Shown here: piece after piece, positions 45,536 through 54,423 of the stretch
Numbering within the stretch: position 1 is the stretch's first letter
Layout of the letters: each line of letters starts with the position of its first letter
From: Hathewaya massiliensis
Lineage (GTDB): Bacteria > Bacillota > Clostridia > Clostridiales > Clostridiaceae
Direction of reading: 5' to 3'
NCBI RefSeq assembly: GCF_902143515.1
Contig: NZ_CABFVD010000002.1
Location: 317,476 to 381,475 of the forward strand
Length of the DNA: 64,000 nucleotides
Made by a program: the position numbers and the translations under genes
Notes under the pieces: generated by a model
Told to the model about the DNA's origin: nothing
Databases searched by the model: none
Seen by the model: only the letters and a program-made list of their open reading frames with translations

Positions 45536-45787
45536 ATGGAGAAATTAGAATATTATATATTATTCCCTAACTATACAGAAGGAGTAAAATTAGAAGCTAT
45601 ATTAAAAAAAGAAAAAATTAAATATGTAATATCACCAACACCAAGACAACTTTCTTCTTGCTGTGGAATTTCTATAAAATATGAAAAAGAGGATGAAGAA
45701 AAAATAAAAACTTTAGTAGAAGAAAATAAGGTCATTACAGAAGGTTTTTTTTCTTTAAAAAGAGTTATAAAAAATTTTTATGCATAA
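45536..45787 (+). CDS. DUF3343 protein, putative S/Se carrier-like
   Basis: An 83-residue protein: EYYILFPNYTEGVKLEAILK, then SPTPRQLSSCCGISIKY with C42 and C43 before Gly, the DUF3343 signature. It is the second member in this window (compare 1830-2066). It sits between the double-cubane reductase and its activase, a common clostridial arrangement. A role in sulfur delivery for the [8Fe-9S] cluster, which has extra sulfide, is a reasonable but untested idea. AGAAGGTGA precedes the ATG. Confidence 0.82.
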   Translation: MEKLEYYILFPNYTEGVKLEAILKKEKIKYVISPTPRQLSSCCGISIKYEKEDEEKIKTLVEENKVITEGFFSLKRVIKNFYA

Positions 45788-45895
45788 TTAACTTATTAAA
45801 TAGTTATAAGTAATTTATACTTATTTTTCAGATAATTTTATATAGTTTTAATATGTTTTTATAGGATAAAGTTCTATAGAGAAAGGGGTTTTTAA

Positions 45896-46654
45896 ATGTA
45901 TTATATAGGAGTAGATATAGGTTCTACAGCTGCAAAAGTTGCAATATTTGAAGAGAATAACTTAAAAGATACTTTTACTATGCCAACTGGGTGGAGTAGT
46001 GTAGAAACTGCAAATACCATAAAGGATAGAATTCTAGGAATGGGAATAAAAGAAGGAGCGTATAAAGTAGTTGCTACAGGATATGGAAGAGTATCTGTTC
46101 CTTATGCAGACAAAACTGTAACAGAAATTACTTGTCATGGGAAAGGAGCTTATTATTTAAGCAATGAAGATTGTACTGTTATAGATATCGGTGGACAAGA
46201 TACAAAAGTAATAACTATAGAAAATGGAATGGTTACAGATTTTATAATGAATGATAAGTGTTCAGCAGGAACAGGAAGATTCATGGAGATAATGTCAAAT
46301 GTTCTAAGTGTAGATATAAATACACTTTGTGATCTTGCATCAAGAGGTGGAGGGGTTACCATAAGTTCCATGTGTACAGTTTTTGCAGAATCAGAAGTTA
46401 TAAGTTTAATAGGTAGAGGGGAAAAGAAAGAGGATATAGCTTTTGCAGTTATAGATTCTATAGTAAGCAAAGTAAAATCCTTATGCGGAAGACATTCAGT
46501 AGGGGATATTTATTACCTAACAGGAGGACTTTGTGAATGTGATTATGTAATTCAAAGCCTTTCAGAGAAATTAGGAAAACCAATAAAAACCTCACCTAAG
46601 GCAAGATATGCTGGTGCAATAGGAGCTGCAATTTTAGCTAAAAATATAAAGTAA
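45896..46654 (+). CDS. ASKHA-type activase of 2-hydroxyacyl-CoA dehydratase/double-cubane reductase
   Basis: A 252-residue BadF/HgdC-type ATPase. Phosphate loop YIGVDIGSTAAKVAIF (3-18), second loop VIDIGGQDTKVI, and cluster ligands C122 (NDKCSAGTGRF) and C160 (SSMCTVFAESEV). Two subunits share one [4Fe-4S] cluster through these Cys. ATP hydrolysis drives a very low-potential electron into the partner reductase (archerase mechanism). The adjacent pair at 42892 and 44217 is the obvious partner. GAAAGGGG precedes the ATG. Family assignment is firm. Confidence 0.93.
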   Translation: MYYIGVDIGSTAAKVAIFEENNLKDTFTMPTGWSSVETANTIKDRILGMGIKEGAYKVVATGYGRVSVPYADKTVTEITCHGKGAYYLSNEDCTVIDIGGQDTKVITIENGMVTDFIMNDKCSAGTGRFMEIMSNVLSVDINTLCDLASRGGGVTISSMCTVFAESEVISLIGRGEKKEDIAFAVIDSIVSKVKSLCGRHSVGDIYYLTGGLCECDYVIQSLSEKLGKPIKTSPKARYAGAIGAAILAKNIK

Positions 46655-46655
46655 C

Positions 46656-46744
46656 AAACTAATAAAGGGTTATTACATTACAGGTAGCATGGATAAAACA
46701 ATAGAGGAAGTTACTAGTAAGAAACTAACAAAGGGTTATTATAT
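46656..46744 (+). repeat. Direct repeat AAACTAA(T/C)AAAGGGTTATTA
   Basis: Copies begin at 46656 and 46722, 66 bases apart, in the spacer before the last methyltransferase gene. No function evident. Confidence 0.55.
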
Positions 46745-46783
46745 AAAATAAATACATGTAAAATAAATAGGGGGATTTTATTT

Positions 46784-47845
46784 ATGTTGAGGGATACTAT
46801 GACGCCTATGGAGAGGGCTATTGCCCTTGGAAAAGGTGAAACTGTTGATAGGTTGCCTTGCAATCCTAATATTGCTAATGGGGTTGCTAGGGTTTATGGG
46901 TGTAAAATATCTGAGTTCAATACTAGTGGAAAGACTATTGCTGAGGCTCAAATAGCTTCTTATAGAAAATTTGGATATGATGGTGTTAGGGTTTTTACAG
47001 ATCTTTTTCCTTGGGCTGAAGCTATGGGAGCTAAGGTCATTTTTCCAGAAGATAATACTGCAGACTTACTAGAACCTGCTGTTTTAAAATTAGAAGATAT
47101 AGATAAGTTAAAGCCAGCTAATCCTTATAAAGATGGTAGACTTCCAATTCATATTGATGCTATGAAGTATTTAATAGAAGAACTTGGACAGGAAGTTCCT
47201 TGTGCTGGTGGTATAGTTGGACCATTTACCAATGCATTTTTCCTTGTAGGGGTTCCTACTATGACAAAGTTGATGTTTAAGAATCCAGAACTAGTACATA
47301 AATTATGTGTAGTTTCACTTCAAACTTGTAAAAATTATGTAGATGCCATAGTTGAATGTGGGCTTACACCAACAATTTCAGAGCCTATGTCTTCAAATAC
47401 TGTGGTAAGTCCAAAACATTTTAGAGAATTTTCACTTCCTTACCTTAGAGAATTGATACAATATATAAGTTCTAAAGGAAAAGGAGTTACTATTCATATT
47501 TGCGGAAAGACAGAAGATATTTGGGAGGATCTAGTTCAGTGCAATATAGCAGGCCTTAGTATAGATAATGTTGCTAGCCTAGAGAATTGTAAGAGGATGG
47601 TTGGTGATAGGGTTAAAATATTAGGGAACGTTGATCCAGCATCAATAATGTATGCAGGAACTCCAGAAGATGTAAGAAGAGAAGTTTTTAAATGTGTAAG
47701 GCAAGCTTGGGATTCTAAAAAGGGTTATGTAGTAATGTCTGGATGCAGTTTGCCAGTAGAGACGCCTTTCGAGAATATACAGGCTATGATGGATGCAGTT
47801 AGAGAACTAGGGTATCCTATTAACATAGAAAAACTTAACATTTAA
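46784..47845 (+). CDS. UroD-superfamily corrinoid methyltransferase (MtaA/CmuA-like), copy 3
   Basis: A 353-residue close paralogue of the protein at 36475: MLRDTMTPMERAIALGKG against MFKDQMTPMERAIALSKG. It shares RVFTDLFPWAEAMGAK, SEPMSSNTVVSPKHFREF, the metal motif TIHICGKTEDIWEDL and the Cys in VMSGCSLPVETPFENI. Two paralogues at opposite ends of the cluster may act on different methyl donors or acceptors with the one corrinoid protein. GGGGG precedes the ATG. A good terminator follows at 47861, ending the cluster. Confidence 0.88.
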   Translation: MLRDTMTPMERAIALGKGETVDRLPCNPNIANGVARVYGCKISEFNTSGKTIAEAQIASYRKFGYDGVRVFTDLFPWAEAMGAKVIFPEDNTADLLEPAVLKLEDIDKLKPANPYKDGRLPIHIDAMKYLIEELGQEVPCAGGIVGPFTNAFFLVGVPTMTKLMFKNPELVHKLCVVSLQTCKNYVDAIVECGLTPTISEPMSSNTVVSPKHFREFSLPYLRELIQYISSKGKGVTIHICGKTEDIWEDLVQCNIAGLSIDNVASLENCKRMVGDRVKILGNVDPASIMYAGTPEDVRREVFKCVRQAWDSKKGYVVMSGCSLPVETPFENIQAMMDAVRELGYPINIEKLNI

Positions 47846-47860
47846 ATTAAAGGTTAATAA

Positions 47861-47896
47861 GCCGCTAGCAAAAATAACTTGTTAGCGGCTTTATTG
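47861..47896 (+). terminator. Rho-independent terminator closing the methyltransferase cluster
   Basis: GCCGCTAGC pairs with GTTAGCGGC (one G-U), then TTTATTG. Confidence 0.82.
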
Positions 47897-47985
47897 TAGA
47901 GTTTTAAAGTACTAATAGAAATTAATATAATATTTCAATGGTAGGGTGAAAAGATATGGCGTAACCATAAGCTAGATAAAAGGAA

Positions 47986-48423
47986 TTAATATAACATCTC
48001 AATATGTGGAATATTGTCTTCTAAATAAACCTCTGAAACTTCCATAAATCCTAAGCTTTTATAGAAATCCTTTAAATATTTTTGAGCAGAAATTCTGATG
48101 TTATCTTCTTTTAATTCATCTTTTATAAAGTTCATAGCCGTTACCATCATTTCTCTTGCAAGACCTTTTCCACGATGAGGTTTATTAACCAAAACCCTTC
48201 CTATGGAAATCTCATCATAAGAGACACCCTTTTCTAGGATTCTTAAATAAGCTAAAATTTCACCATTTTCTTCACAAAAAACATGGTAAGACTTATGATC
48301 TTTATAATCACAATCTTGATAGGCACAATTTTGTTCAACAATGAAGACTTCAGTTCTTAAATAAAGAATATTATATAGTTCTTTTGTAGAAAGTTCATGA
48401 AATTTTTTGATTTTCCAGTTCAT
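47986..48423 (-). CDS. GNAT acetyltransferase, ElaA-like
   Basis: A 145-residue single GNAT domain. ElaA traits: LRTEVFIVEQNCAYQDCDYKDH at the start, ISIGRVLVNKPHRGKGLAREMM with the acetyl-CoA loop R-G-K-G, and SAQKYLKDFYKSLGF. ElaA proteins are acetyltransferases of unknown substrate. GGGAGAA precedes the ATG on the minus strand. Transcribed alone, convergent with the methyltransferase cluster. Confidence 0.88.
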   Translation of the reverse strand: MNWKIKKFHELSTKELYNILYLRTEVFIVEQNCAYQDCDYKDHKSYHVFCEENGEILAYLRILEKGVSYDEISIGRVLVNKPHRGKGLAREMMVTAMNFIKDELKEDNIRISAQKYLKDFYKSLGFMEVSEVYLEDNIPHIEMLY

Positions 48424-48722
48424 AAATTAATTCTCCCATATGTTTAAATTTATAACTCAGCAGATAAAGCCTCATAACCTTATGAGTAGGGATGTAATGC
48501 ATTTAAGCTGATATTATGGATAATATAAATATTATAGATAATGATATAAAATATTTCAAATAGATTTCTTTGATATGTATGTAACTATTATACATAAATA
48601 TGATATACTTTATACTATATATGGTTTTAAAGAAAGTGTTATACAAATATAATTTATTGTATAATTTAATTATTAAAAATGGATATATGGAGAATAAAAA
48701 GTCATAATATAAGGAGAGAAAA

Positions 48723-49544
48723 ATGAAAAAACATTTAGTGGTTTTAAAAAACATTCTGATTTATCTTGCTATATATTTTCTATCTCAAATTGTATGTACT
48801 TTTGGGGTTGCAGTTATTTATGGTATTTTAAATGCTGGAAGGATTAGCGTAAATTTAGCAGAAGAAATTCAAAAATTTATATTAGATAATGCATATCCAT
48901 TAACGCTAGTATCTGCATTCTTAAGTTTTATAGCATATTATATAACTCTTAGAAAGAAAGAAAATACATTAAAAGACAGATTAGAATTAAGCAAGATAAA
49001 TCTTAAAACTTCAGGTAAAGTTATTATTGTAACCATTGGAAATGCTATGTTTTCTTGTGCCTTAGTATCCTTAGTACAAGAAATGTTTCCAAGCTATAAT
49101 AAAACTGCTGAAGCTGTTGGTTCAGCTAGAACTTCTATATTAGCTATGGGTGCTATAATAATTTTTATACCTATGTTTGAGGAATTATTATTTAGGGGTT
49201 TAGTATTTTATGAGCTTAAAAAGAGTAATAAAATTATAGTAGCTATATTATTACAAGCAATTATCTTTGGAGTAGTACATGGCAATCCTCTACAAGCTAT
49301 CTATGCATCTATACTTGGAATAATCTTAGGATTAATATATTATTGGACATGCTCCCTTTGGGCAAGTATCTTATGCCACGTAGTATATAACTTATTGGGA
49401 AGTACAGTATTTCCTATTATTTTAAATAAAACACAAAGTTTTATATATGCTTATCTTATTTTAGGTTTAGTGGTTTCTGTTGTGGGTATTTTTTATATTT
49501 ACAAAGAACATAATAGTAAAAATATAACTTTAAATCTGGAATAA
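48723..49544 (+). CDS. CPBP-family intramembrane metalloprotease (type II CAAX-like)
   Basis: A 273-residue protein with about eight hydrophobic segments and the three ABI/CPBP motifs: FEELLFRGLVFYEL (EExxxR), FGVVHGNPLQAI (FxxxH) and ASILCHVVYNLLG (HxxxN-like). Family members are glutamic/metal membrane proteases or bacteriocin-immunity proteins; no bacteriocin gene is visible here. GGAGAG precedes the ATG. A terminator follows at 49577. It is not closely similar to the interrupted CPBP gene at 53042. Confidence 0.9.
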   Translation: MKKHLVVLKNILIYLAIYFLSQIVCTFGVAVIYGILNAGRISVNLAEEIQKFILDNAYPLTLVSAFLSFIAYYITLRKKENTLKDRLELSKINLKTSGKVIIVTIGNAMFSCALVSLVQEMFPSYNKTAEAVGSARTSILAMGAIIIFIPMFEELLFRGLVFYELKKSNKIIVAILLQAIIFGVVHGNPLQAIYASILGIILGLIYYWTCSLWASILCHVVYNLLGSTVFPIILNKTQSFIYAYLILGLVVSVVGIFYIYKEHNSKNITLNLE

Positions 49545-49576
49545 GTTTAAGTATACAGAGGAATAAGTATAAAAAA

Positions 49577-49627
49577 TTAGCCTATATTTTAAGTTACCAT
49601 GTAAAATAAGATATAGGCTTTGTTTTA
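49577..49627. terminator. Terminator hairpin
   Basis: AGCCTATAT.TTA pairs with TAA.ATATAGGCT, followed by TTGTTTTA. Confidence 0.7.
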
Positions 49628-49727
49628 TATAATATAAGATTTACTATTTTTTAATAGATAAATTATAAGTTTTGTGTAAAATACTTTGAATTTATATTCA
49701 CTTAAACTTATTTATAATTAAATAAGC

Positions 49728-50897
49728 TTAGAAATAAGCTAGTTTTAATATTTGAAGTACATCTTCTCTTTCTAATTTCTTTAATAATCCAAGTGGACAA
49801 GACATTGCAGCATTATCTGCAAGCTTTTCTAAGGCATCCTCTGTAACATTTACTTCTTTTAGGGAAATTGGAGCACCTATTTTTTTATAAAAAGCCATTA
49901 ACTCTTCTATGCCTTTTAAAGCTTTTTCTTCAGGAGTTCCCTCTTTAATATCAAAAATCTTTTCTGCAAAACGGCTAAAGAGGTCTACATTCTCTTTATA
50001 CACATATTTAGCCCATGCTGGGAATATTATAGCAAGACCAGCACCATGGGATATATCATATAATACGCTTACAGAGTGTTCTATGTCATGAGAAGCCCAG
50101 TCTCCACCACCTTTTCCCATACCAGTTGTTCTATTTAAGGCTAAGGTAGCACATAGAGCTAATTCTGCACGAGAATCATAGTTATTTGGATTCTCTAGAA
50201 GAATTTCTCCATGTTTCATAGCTGTTCTAATAATGCCTTCACAGTATTCTTGCATTAAATCTACATTTTTTACACCATCAAAATACAATTCAAAAACGTG
50301 AGTCATGGTATCAACTATACCATTAATAGTTTCTTTTTTAGGAAGAGAACACTGGATGCTAGGGTCTACTATAGATGCTTTAGGGTGTAATAACTCATGG
50401 CCAAAACTCCATTTTTTTTGCTCTTCTTCATTGGTTATAACTCCACCGGAGTTCATTTCAGAGCCTGTAGCTGATATGGTAAGCACTCCATAAATAGGCA
50501 GAACTTTTTCTAAATTGCTTTCCTTACCTTCATAGAAGTCCCAAACATCACCTTTATAATAAAAACCTGCAGCAATACCTTTACAAGTATCATAAACACT
50601 TCCACCGCCAATAGGCACTATGGCATCTATATTATTTTCATGTCCAAAGACTATGGCTTCCTTGACCTTAGATAAAACAGGATTTGGCTTAATTCCTCCT
50701 ATTTCCACAAATTCTATATTATTTTCCTTTAAAGATTTAACAACTTCATCATAAACACCATTTTTAAATATAGAGCCTTTGCCGTAAACAAGCATAGCTT
50801 TTTTTATGGAGTCTTTTTTTAGTTCTTCACCAATTTTACTTATGGTTCCTTTTCCAAATATAAGTTTAGTAGGATTTTTGAATATAAAATTTCTCAT
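49728..50897 (-). CDS. Iron-containing (group III) alcohol dehydrogenase, BDH-like
   Basis: A 389-residue NAD(P)H-dependent dehydrogenase. N-terminus MRNFIFKNPTKLIFGKGTI, cofactor loop PIGGGSVYDTCKGIA, TISATGSEMNSGGVITNEE, and the iron-binding His set in the region HVFELYFDG, GKGGGDWASHDIEHSVS and DISHGAGLAIIFPAW. It reduces aldehydes such as butyraldehyde or acetaldehyde in solventogenic clostridia. ATG at 50897 follows AAGGAGGAA; the open frame to 50936 lacks a site. Monocistronic. Confidence 0.94.
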   Translation of the reverse strand: MRNFIFKNPTKLIFGKGTISKIGEELKKDSIKKAMLVYGKGSIFKNGVYDEVVKSLKENNIEFVEIGGIKPNPVLSKVKEAIVFGHENNIDAIVPIGGGSVYDTCKGIAAGFYYKGDVWDFYEGKESNLEKVLPIYGVLTISATGSEMNSGGVITNEEEQKKWSFGHELLHPKASIVDPSIQCSLPKKETINGIVDTMTHVFELYFDGVKNVDLMQEYCEGIIRTAMKHGEILLENPNNYDSRAELALCATLALNRTTGMGKGGGDWASHDIEHSVSVLYDISHGAGLAIIFPAWAKYVYKENVDLFSRFAEKIFDIKEGTPEEKALKGIEELMAFYKKIGAPISLKEVNVTEDALEKLADNAAMSCPLGLLKKLEREDVLQILKLAYF

Positions 50898-50937
50898 AGA
50901 AATTCCTCCTTCATGGTATATAATATATTTTATCACA

Positions 50938-51110
50938 AGAATAGTAATTTTAATAATTAATTTTAACTATTTACTAATAATATATATTAACAATAATAAT
51001 ATTATTATGTATTTAATAGTATTAATATGTGCTTAATAATAATATTATTATAAGTGTATAAAAGATATAGAGTTAATTATGCATTATTAATTATCAGTTA
51101 AGAGTTAGAA
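50938..51110. other. AT-rich promoter region with ATTATT palindromes
   Basis: Around 50985-51052 there are repeated AATAATATTATT-type palindromes and near-copies of TAATAATATTATTAT upstream of the dehydrogenase gene. No gene is visible. Confidence 0.4.
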
Positions 51111-51111
51111 C

Positions 51112-51205
51112 TAGTGAACTTAGTTAAGAAAGAAATTACTTCTGCTGAAGCTTAGAAATTCTTATACAGGGATGTACTCGCTTTATGCTCACATTTTCTA
51201 AGAAT
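51112..51205 (+). repeat. R1 repeat fragment E
   Basis: TTCTGCTGAAGCTTAGAAATTC, then ACAGGGATGTACTCGCTTT, matches the central part of the long R1 copies; both ends are missing. Confidence 0.5.
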
Positions 51206-51367
51206 ATAAAAATTTAAAAATAAGACCAGCTAGTAAAAGTCAATAAGTTTTTATAAAAATTTTTATTTATAAAAATAGGCATCACAAAAAATCCATTGAA
51301 AAACACGGACAATGGAAAATGATTCCTAATTATTTTAGCCGTTAGGCTGCTTGTTTTGAGTTGTTGT

Positions 51368-52636
51368 TTAGGTACATTTTTGAATGTATTTTGGGGTCAC
51401 GTAGTTCATACTCTTTTGATTTTTAAGAACAGAGAATATGTAGTTAATTAGCTTATGCATTATTGCAACTAAGCCTACTTTTTTCTTTTTATCTTTCATA
51501 TTCTCATTATAGAAATTTAGGAGAACTCTATTTATAGGTTCACCATTTCTGTTCTTACGTATGGATGCTAACGCGACAGCGTATAAGGCCCTACGGCCTA
51601 TTCTGGTACCTCGTTTAGACATGGCATTTCTATCACTGTTAAACTTACCAGATTGGCTAACAGAAGAATCTAAGCCCAAATAAGCAACTAAGTGCTTAGG
51701 TTTAACAAAGCCTTTTATATTGCCGATTTCACTCATTATTGTGATGGCAGTTAGTTCTCCAACACCTGGTATTGAGTAAAGTAATCGCACATTTTTCTTA
51801 AATTCATCAGATATCCTATTGCTACGCATTAATAGATGAATTTCAGTTAATAGATTTCCAATTTGGATTTCTAGTGCTTCTATTACTGCGATAGTATTAA
51901 TTATTTTTACAAATAGACTTGGTGATTTAAGACCAATGTAAGCAGCTTCTTCAGCAGCATCATATAGCTTTTTATAAGTTTTTTCACTATGTGCTAGTCC
52001 TTTTCTAGAAGTTGTTGAAATGAGGTTAATAAGTTCATCTCTATCAGCACTTAAAACTGCTTCAGGACTAGAATACTTTTTTAATATAGCTATTGAGGTT
52101 TTACCAGTAATGTCTGAAAAGACAGAGCTATAACTAGGAAAAATAACTCTTAAATCAGTAGAAAACTTCTTTTTAAATGTAGATTTGCTATCAGTAAATT
52201 TATAGTAATCTCTACAAAGAGACTTTAAAGTGTAAATTTCAACATCAAAATTAGAAGAATATTTAACATTTTGAAATTTACCTATAGTAGCAATGGTTAA
52301 TGCATCTTTTTTATCATTTTTCACTTTTCTTATGTCACCATTCTTGTTACAATTAGTAATGAGTGGATTAAGGATACATACTTCAAATGTATCTTTAAGA
52401 AAGTGGAAAAGAGTAAGATGGTATACACCAGTAGATTCCATGAAAATTGCCGTTTTCATGTTAAACTCTTCTTCCGCTTTTTTTATTTGATCTACTAGGT
52501 AATCAAAACCATTTCTATTATGCATAATCTTAAAAGACTTTCTATAAACTTCACCGTCAGGTGCTAGTATAGCAACTACCGAAAAGTCTGCTGATATATC
52601 AATTCCAACTGTTGGTCTATAAAAAAATTTACTCAT
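51368..52636 (-). CDS. IS110-family transposase (DEDD recombinase)
   Basis: A 422-residue recombinase. The N-terminal RuvC-like domain has VGIDISADFSV (D13), IFMESTGVYH (E67) and VKNDKKDALTIATIG (D108, D111). The C-terminal Tnp_20 domain has LLYSIPGVGELTAITIMSEI, then HLVAYLGLDSSVSQSGKF with the proposed catalytic Ser. This is full family length with no frameshift, so probably active. ATG at 52636 (MSKFFYRPTVG) has AAAGGAG upstream. A longer open frame up to 52750 runs through the non-coding RNA region and lacks a site. IS110 enzymes are guided by a bridge RNA. Confidence 0.93.
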   Translation of the reverse strand: MSKFFYRPTVGIDISADFSVVAILAPDGEVYRKSFKIMHNRNGFDYLVDQIKKAEEEFNMKTAIFMESTGVYHLTLFHFLKDTFEVCILNPLITNCNKNGDIRKVKNDKKDALTIATIGKFQNVKYSSNFDVEIYTLKSLCRDYYKFTDSKSTFKKKFSTDLRVIFPSYSSVFSDITGKTSIAILKKYSSPEAVLSADRDELINLISTTSRKGLAHSEKTYKKLYDAAEEAAYIGLKSPSLFVKIINTIAVIEALEIQIGNLLTEIHLLMRSNRISDEFKKNVRLLYSIPGVGELTAITIMSEIGNIKGFVKPKHLVAYLGLDSSVSQSGKFNSDRNAMSKRGTRIGRRALYAVALASIRKNRNGEPINRVLLNFYNENMKDKKKKVGLVAIMHKLINYIFSVLKNQKSMNYVTPKYIQKCT

Positions 52637-52639
52637 ATT

Positions 52640-52840
52640 TATTATCTCCTTTATTTTGAGATAGAATAGATATTCCATTTCTATCAGTAATTCTATAACC
52701 TTGTCTGTGACACGGGTAGTTCCAAATTGGAAACCCAACCAGCTAAACATAGAGTTCTCACTGATGGAATGATACGCTTTTTTACGGGTATTAATGACTC
52801 GATAGAGTCACTTCCCAGGAGGATTACATCTATCTTCTAT
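52640..52840 (-). ncRNA. Probable IS110 bridge RNA region
   Basis: The non-coding segment just upstream of the transposase carries ordered hairpins. TGACTC/GAGTCA with a GATA loop lies at 52795-52810, and TTCCAAATTGGAA at 52720-52732 is flanked by GC-richer loops (CCCAACC, ACACGGGT). Position and size match IS110-group bridge RNAs, which use two loops to bind target and donor DNA. Loop-target pairing was not verified. Confidence 0.55.
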
Positions 52841-53041
52841 TCAGGAGATATTATATCAAAATATTTAACTGTATAGGTTTCAATTTGAGCTAAATAAAAA
52901 ACTTAGTTTAGATGTGAAATACGCGCCCTATCGGGCAGAAGTAATTAGAATGATTATAAAAAGATTTGTCTTAATGTTCGTTAGAATAAAAGAAAGTTTT
53001 CTATTGAATGTTATGACTACATTATACAAGGGAGGATGTAA

Positions 53042-53791
53042 ATGGATAAAAATAATATGTTGGACAAGTACTATTTAGATTCTTTTTATTATGATGAACA
53101 TAATAAAAAGGGAATCTTAGGTTCGGTAGGTGTTGTTTTAATTGCTTTTTTACTTTTAATTTTAGGGGAGCTTCTAGGAGGCATATTTTATGGGCTTATT
53201 TATAATTTGAACACTGTATCTCTAGCCTATGGTGAATTTTGGGCGTTTTTTATGCAACTTTCTTTTATGTTTGGATTAATTAGTATAGTTATACTTTTTT
53301 TTACTAAGGTGGTTGAGAAACTTTCACTTAACACTTTAGGATTTAACAATAAAAGACCTTTAAAAAGGTTTGGAATTGGTTTTTTTATTGGATTTATTAT
53401 GATGACAATTTCAACATTTATATTAGTAATTTCAGGACAAGCAGAACTTAAATGGATAGGCTTTGAAAGTTTAAGTACTGTATTGATTATTATACCAGCT
53501 TGGATTATTCAATCTTCCACAGAAGAACTCTTAACTAGAGGATATTTATTTACAAGGTTAAAAAATAAAAGTGGTAATATATACTTAGCTTTAATTTTTC
53601 AAGGAGCTTTTTTCTCATTTCTACACGTATTTAATTCTGCTTTTAGTGTAATTGCCTTTATTCAAATATTCGTAGTAGGACTTTTATTTGCAATATATTC
53701 ACTATATGAAGGGTCGATTTGGGGTGCATGTGGAATGCATGCGGCTTGGAATTGGGCACAGGGAAATATTTTTGGATGGCAGGTTAGTGGT
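53042..53791 (+). CDS. CPBP-family intramembrane protease, 5' exon (interrupted by IStron)
   Basis: About 250 residues of a CPBP/CAAX-type membrane protease. Motifs: QSSTEELLTRGYLFTRL (EE..TR), GAFFSFLHVFNSAF (FxxxH) and GMHAAWNWAQGNIFGWQVSG (H..WN). Normal relatives continue with a Gly-rich loop and a last membrane helix. Here the frame instead runs into group I intron sequence and stops at 53815. The missing C-terminus lies intact at 55741-55899. The exact 5' splice site is not fixed: U at 53791 pairs well in P1, and U at 53795 is an alternative. Upstream GGGAGG fits the ATG at 53042. Confidence 0.85.
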
Positions 53792-54400
53792 ACGTATCCA
53801 AAGGGAGGTAACTAACAGTTACAAATAAGTTATAAAAAGTTATAACTTACTGTAAAGTTTTATAACTTTTAACTTAGAAAATTGTTGACAGCCTCCCATG
53901 TTCGTAAAGAGCATGGAGTGATGTATGAAATACATCCAAAATCCTTTGAATTGCTGGAAACCCCTAAAGCTAACTAAACTACAACGTAAGGATGAAATAA
54001 GCCTAAGCGTGATAGTTACGAAAGTAGAAAAAATTAGTTAGATGGCATAAGGTTAAATCCTAAGTGCACCGACCTAATGTTTAAAACCGTCAGGTTGTGA
54101 TAATGGGCAATCAGCAGGTAAGCCTCAAAAAGAGGAAACTTCAACGACTATCCCGTGATGGGAGTACACTACAAGCCATTGGTAGTGGAAGTGGAGGACA
54201 CCATTAGGTGATGATATAGTCTACGCTCATATGAAAGTATGAGAAGTTCATAAGTTCTACAAGACTTTGAGAACTGCTTAGTACTAGCGATACTAAGTGA
54301 ATGAGGCATAAAACTTGTAAGGAGTTATAAATATATAAAATGTTTAAGTAATCTTTTTAAATTACCTCGATTCCATTATATTCTTTAATAATTAGGAAAT
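53792..54400 (+). ncRNA. Group I intron ribozyme core of the IStron
   Basis: Group I signatures occur in order: AATGGGCAATCAGCAGGTAA (Q/R region), GAAACTTCAACGACTATCCC (R/P7 side) and GATGATATAGTCTACGCTC (S/P7 strand). The 5' exon GTTAGTGGT can pair with intron GTAACTAAC (53808-53816 region), giving P1 with a U-G at the splice site. The length and the following tnpB match IStrons such as CdISt1. Confidence 0.85.
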
Positions 54401-54423
54401 AATAATGGAAGGGAGGTGAAAAT

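Larger units (their letters stand above)
51300..52870 (-). mobile_element. IS110-family insertion sequence (ends approximate)
   Basis: One DEDD transposase gene (51368-52636, minus) is flanked by about 200 bases of structured non-coding DNA upstream and a short downstream end. There are no terminal inverted repeats, as expected for IS110. Exact ends are not determinable from one copy; they are placed from the coding extent and the loss of structure. Confidence 0.7.

Noticed and set aside
52637..52750. N-terminal extension of the IS110 transposase
   Set aside because: The ribosome site and family alignment put the start at 52636; the extension overlaps the bridge-RNA hairpins.
53792..53815. 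C-terminal codons TYPKGGN on the CPBP protein
   Set aside because: This is intron sequence read through to a chance stop; relatives continue as in 55741-55899.
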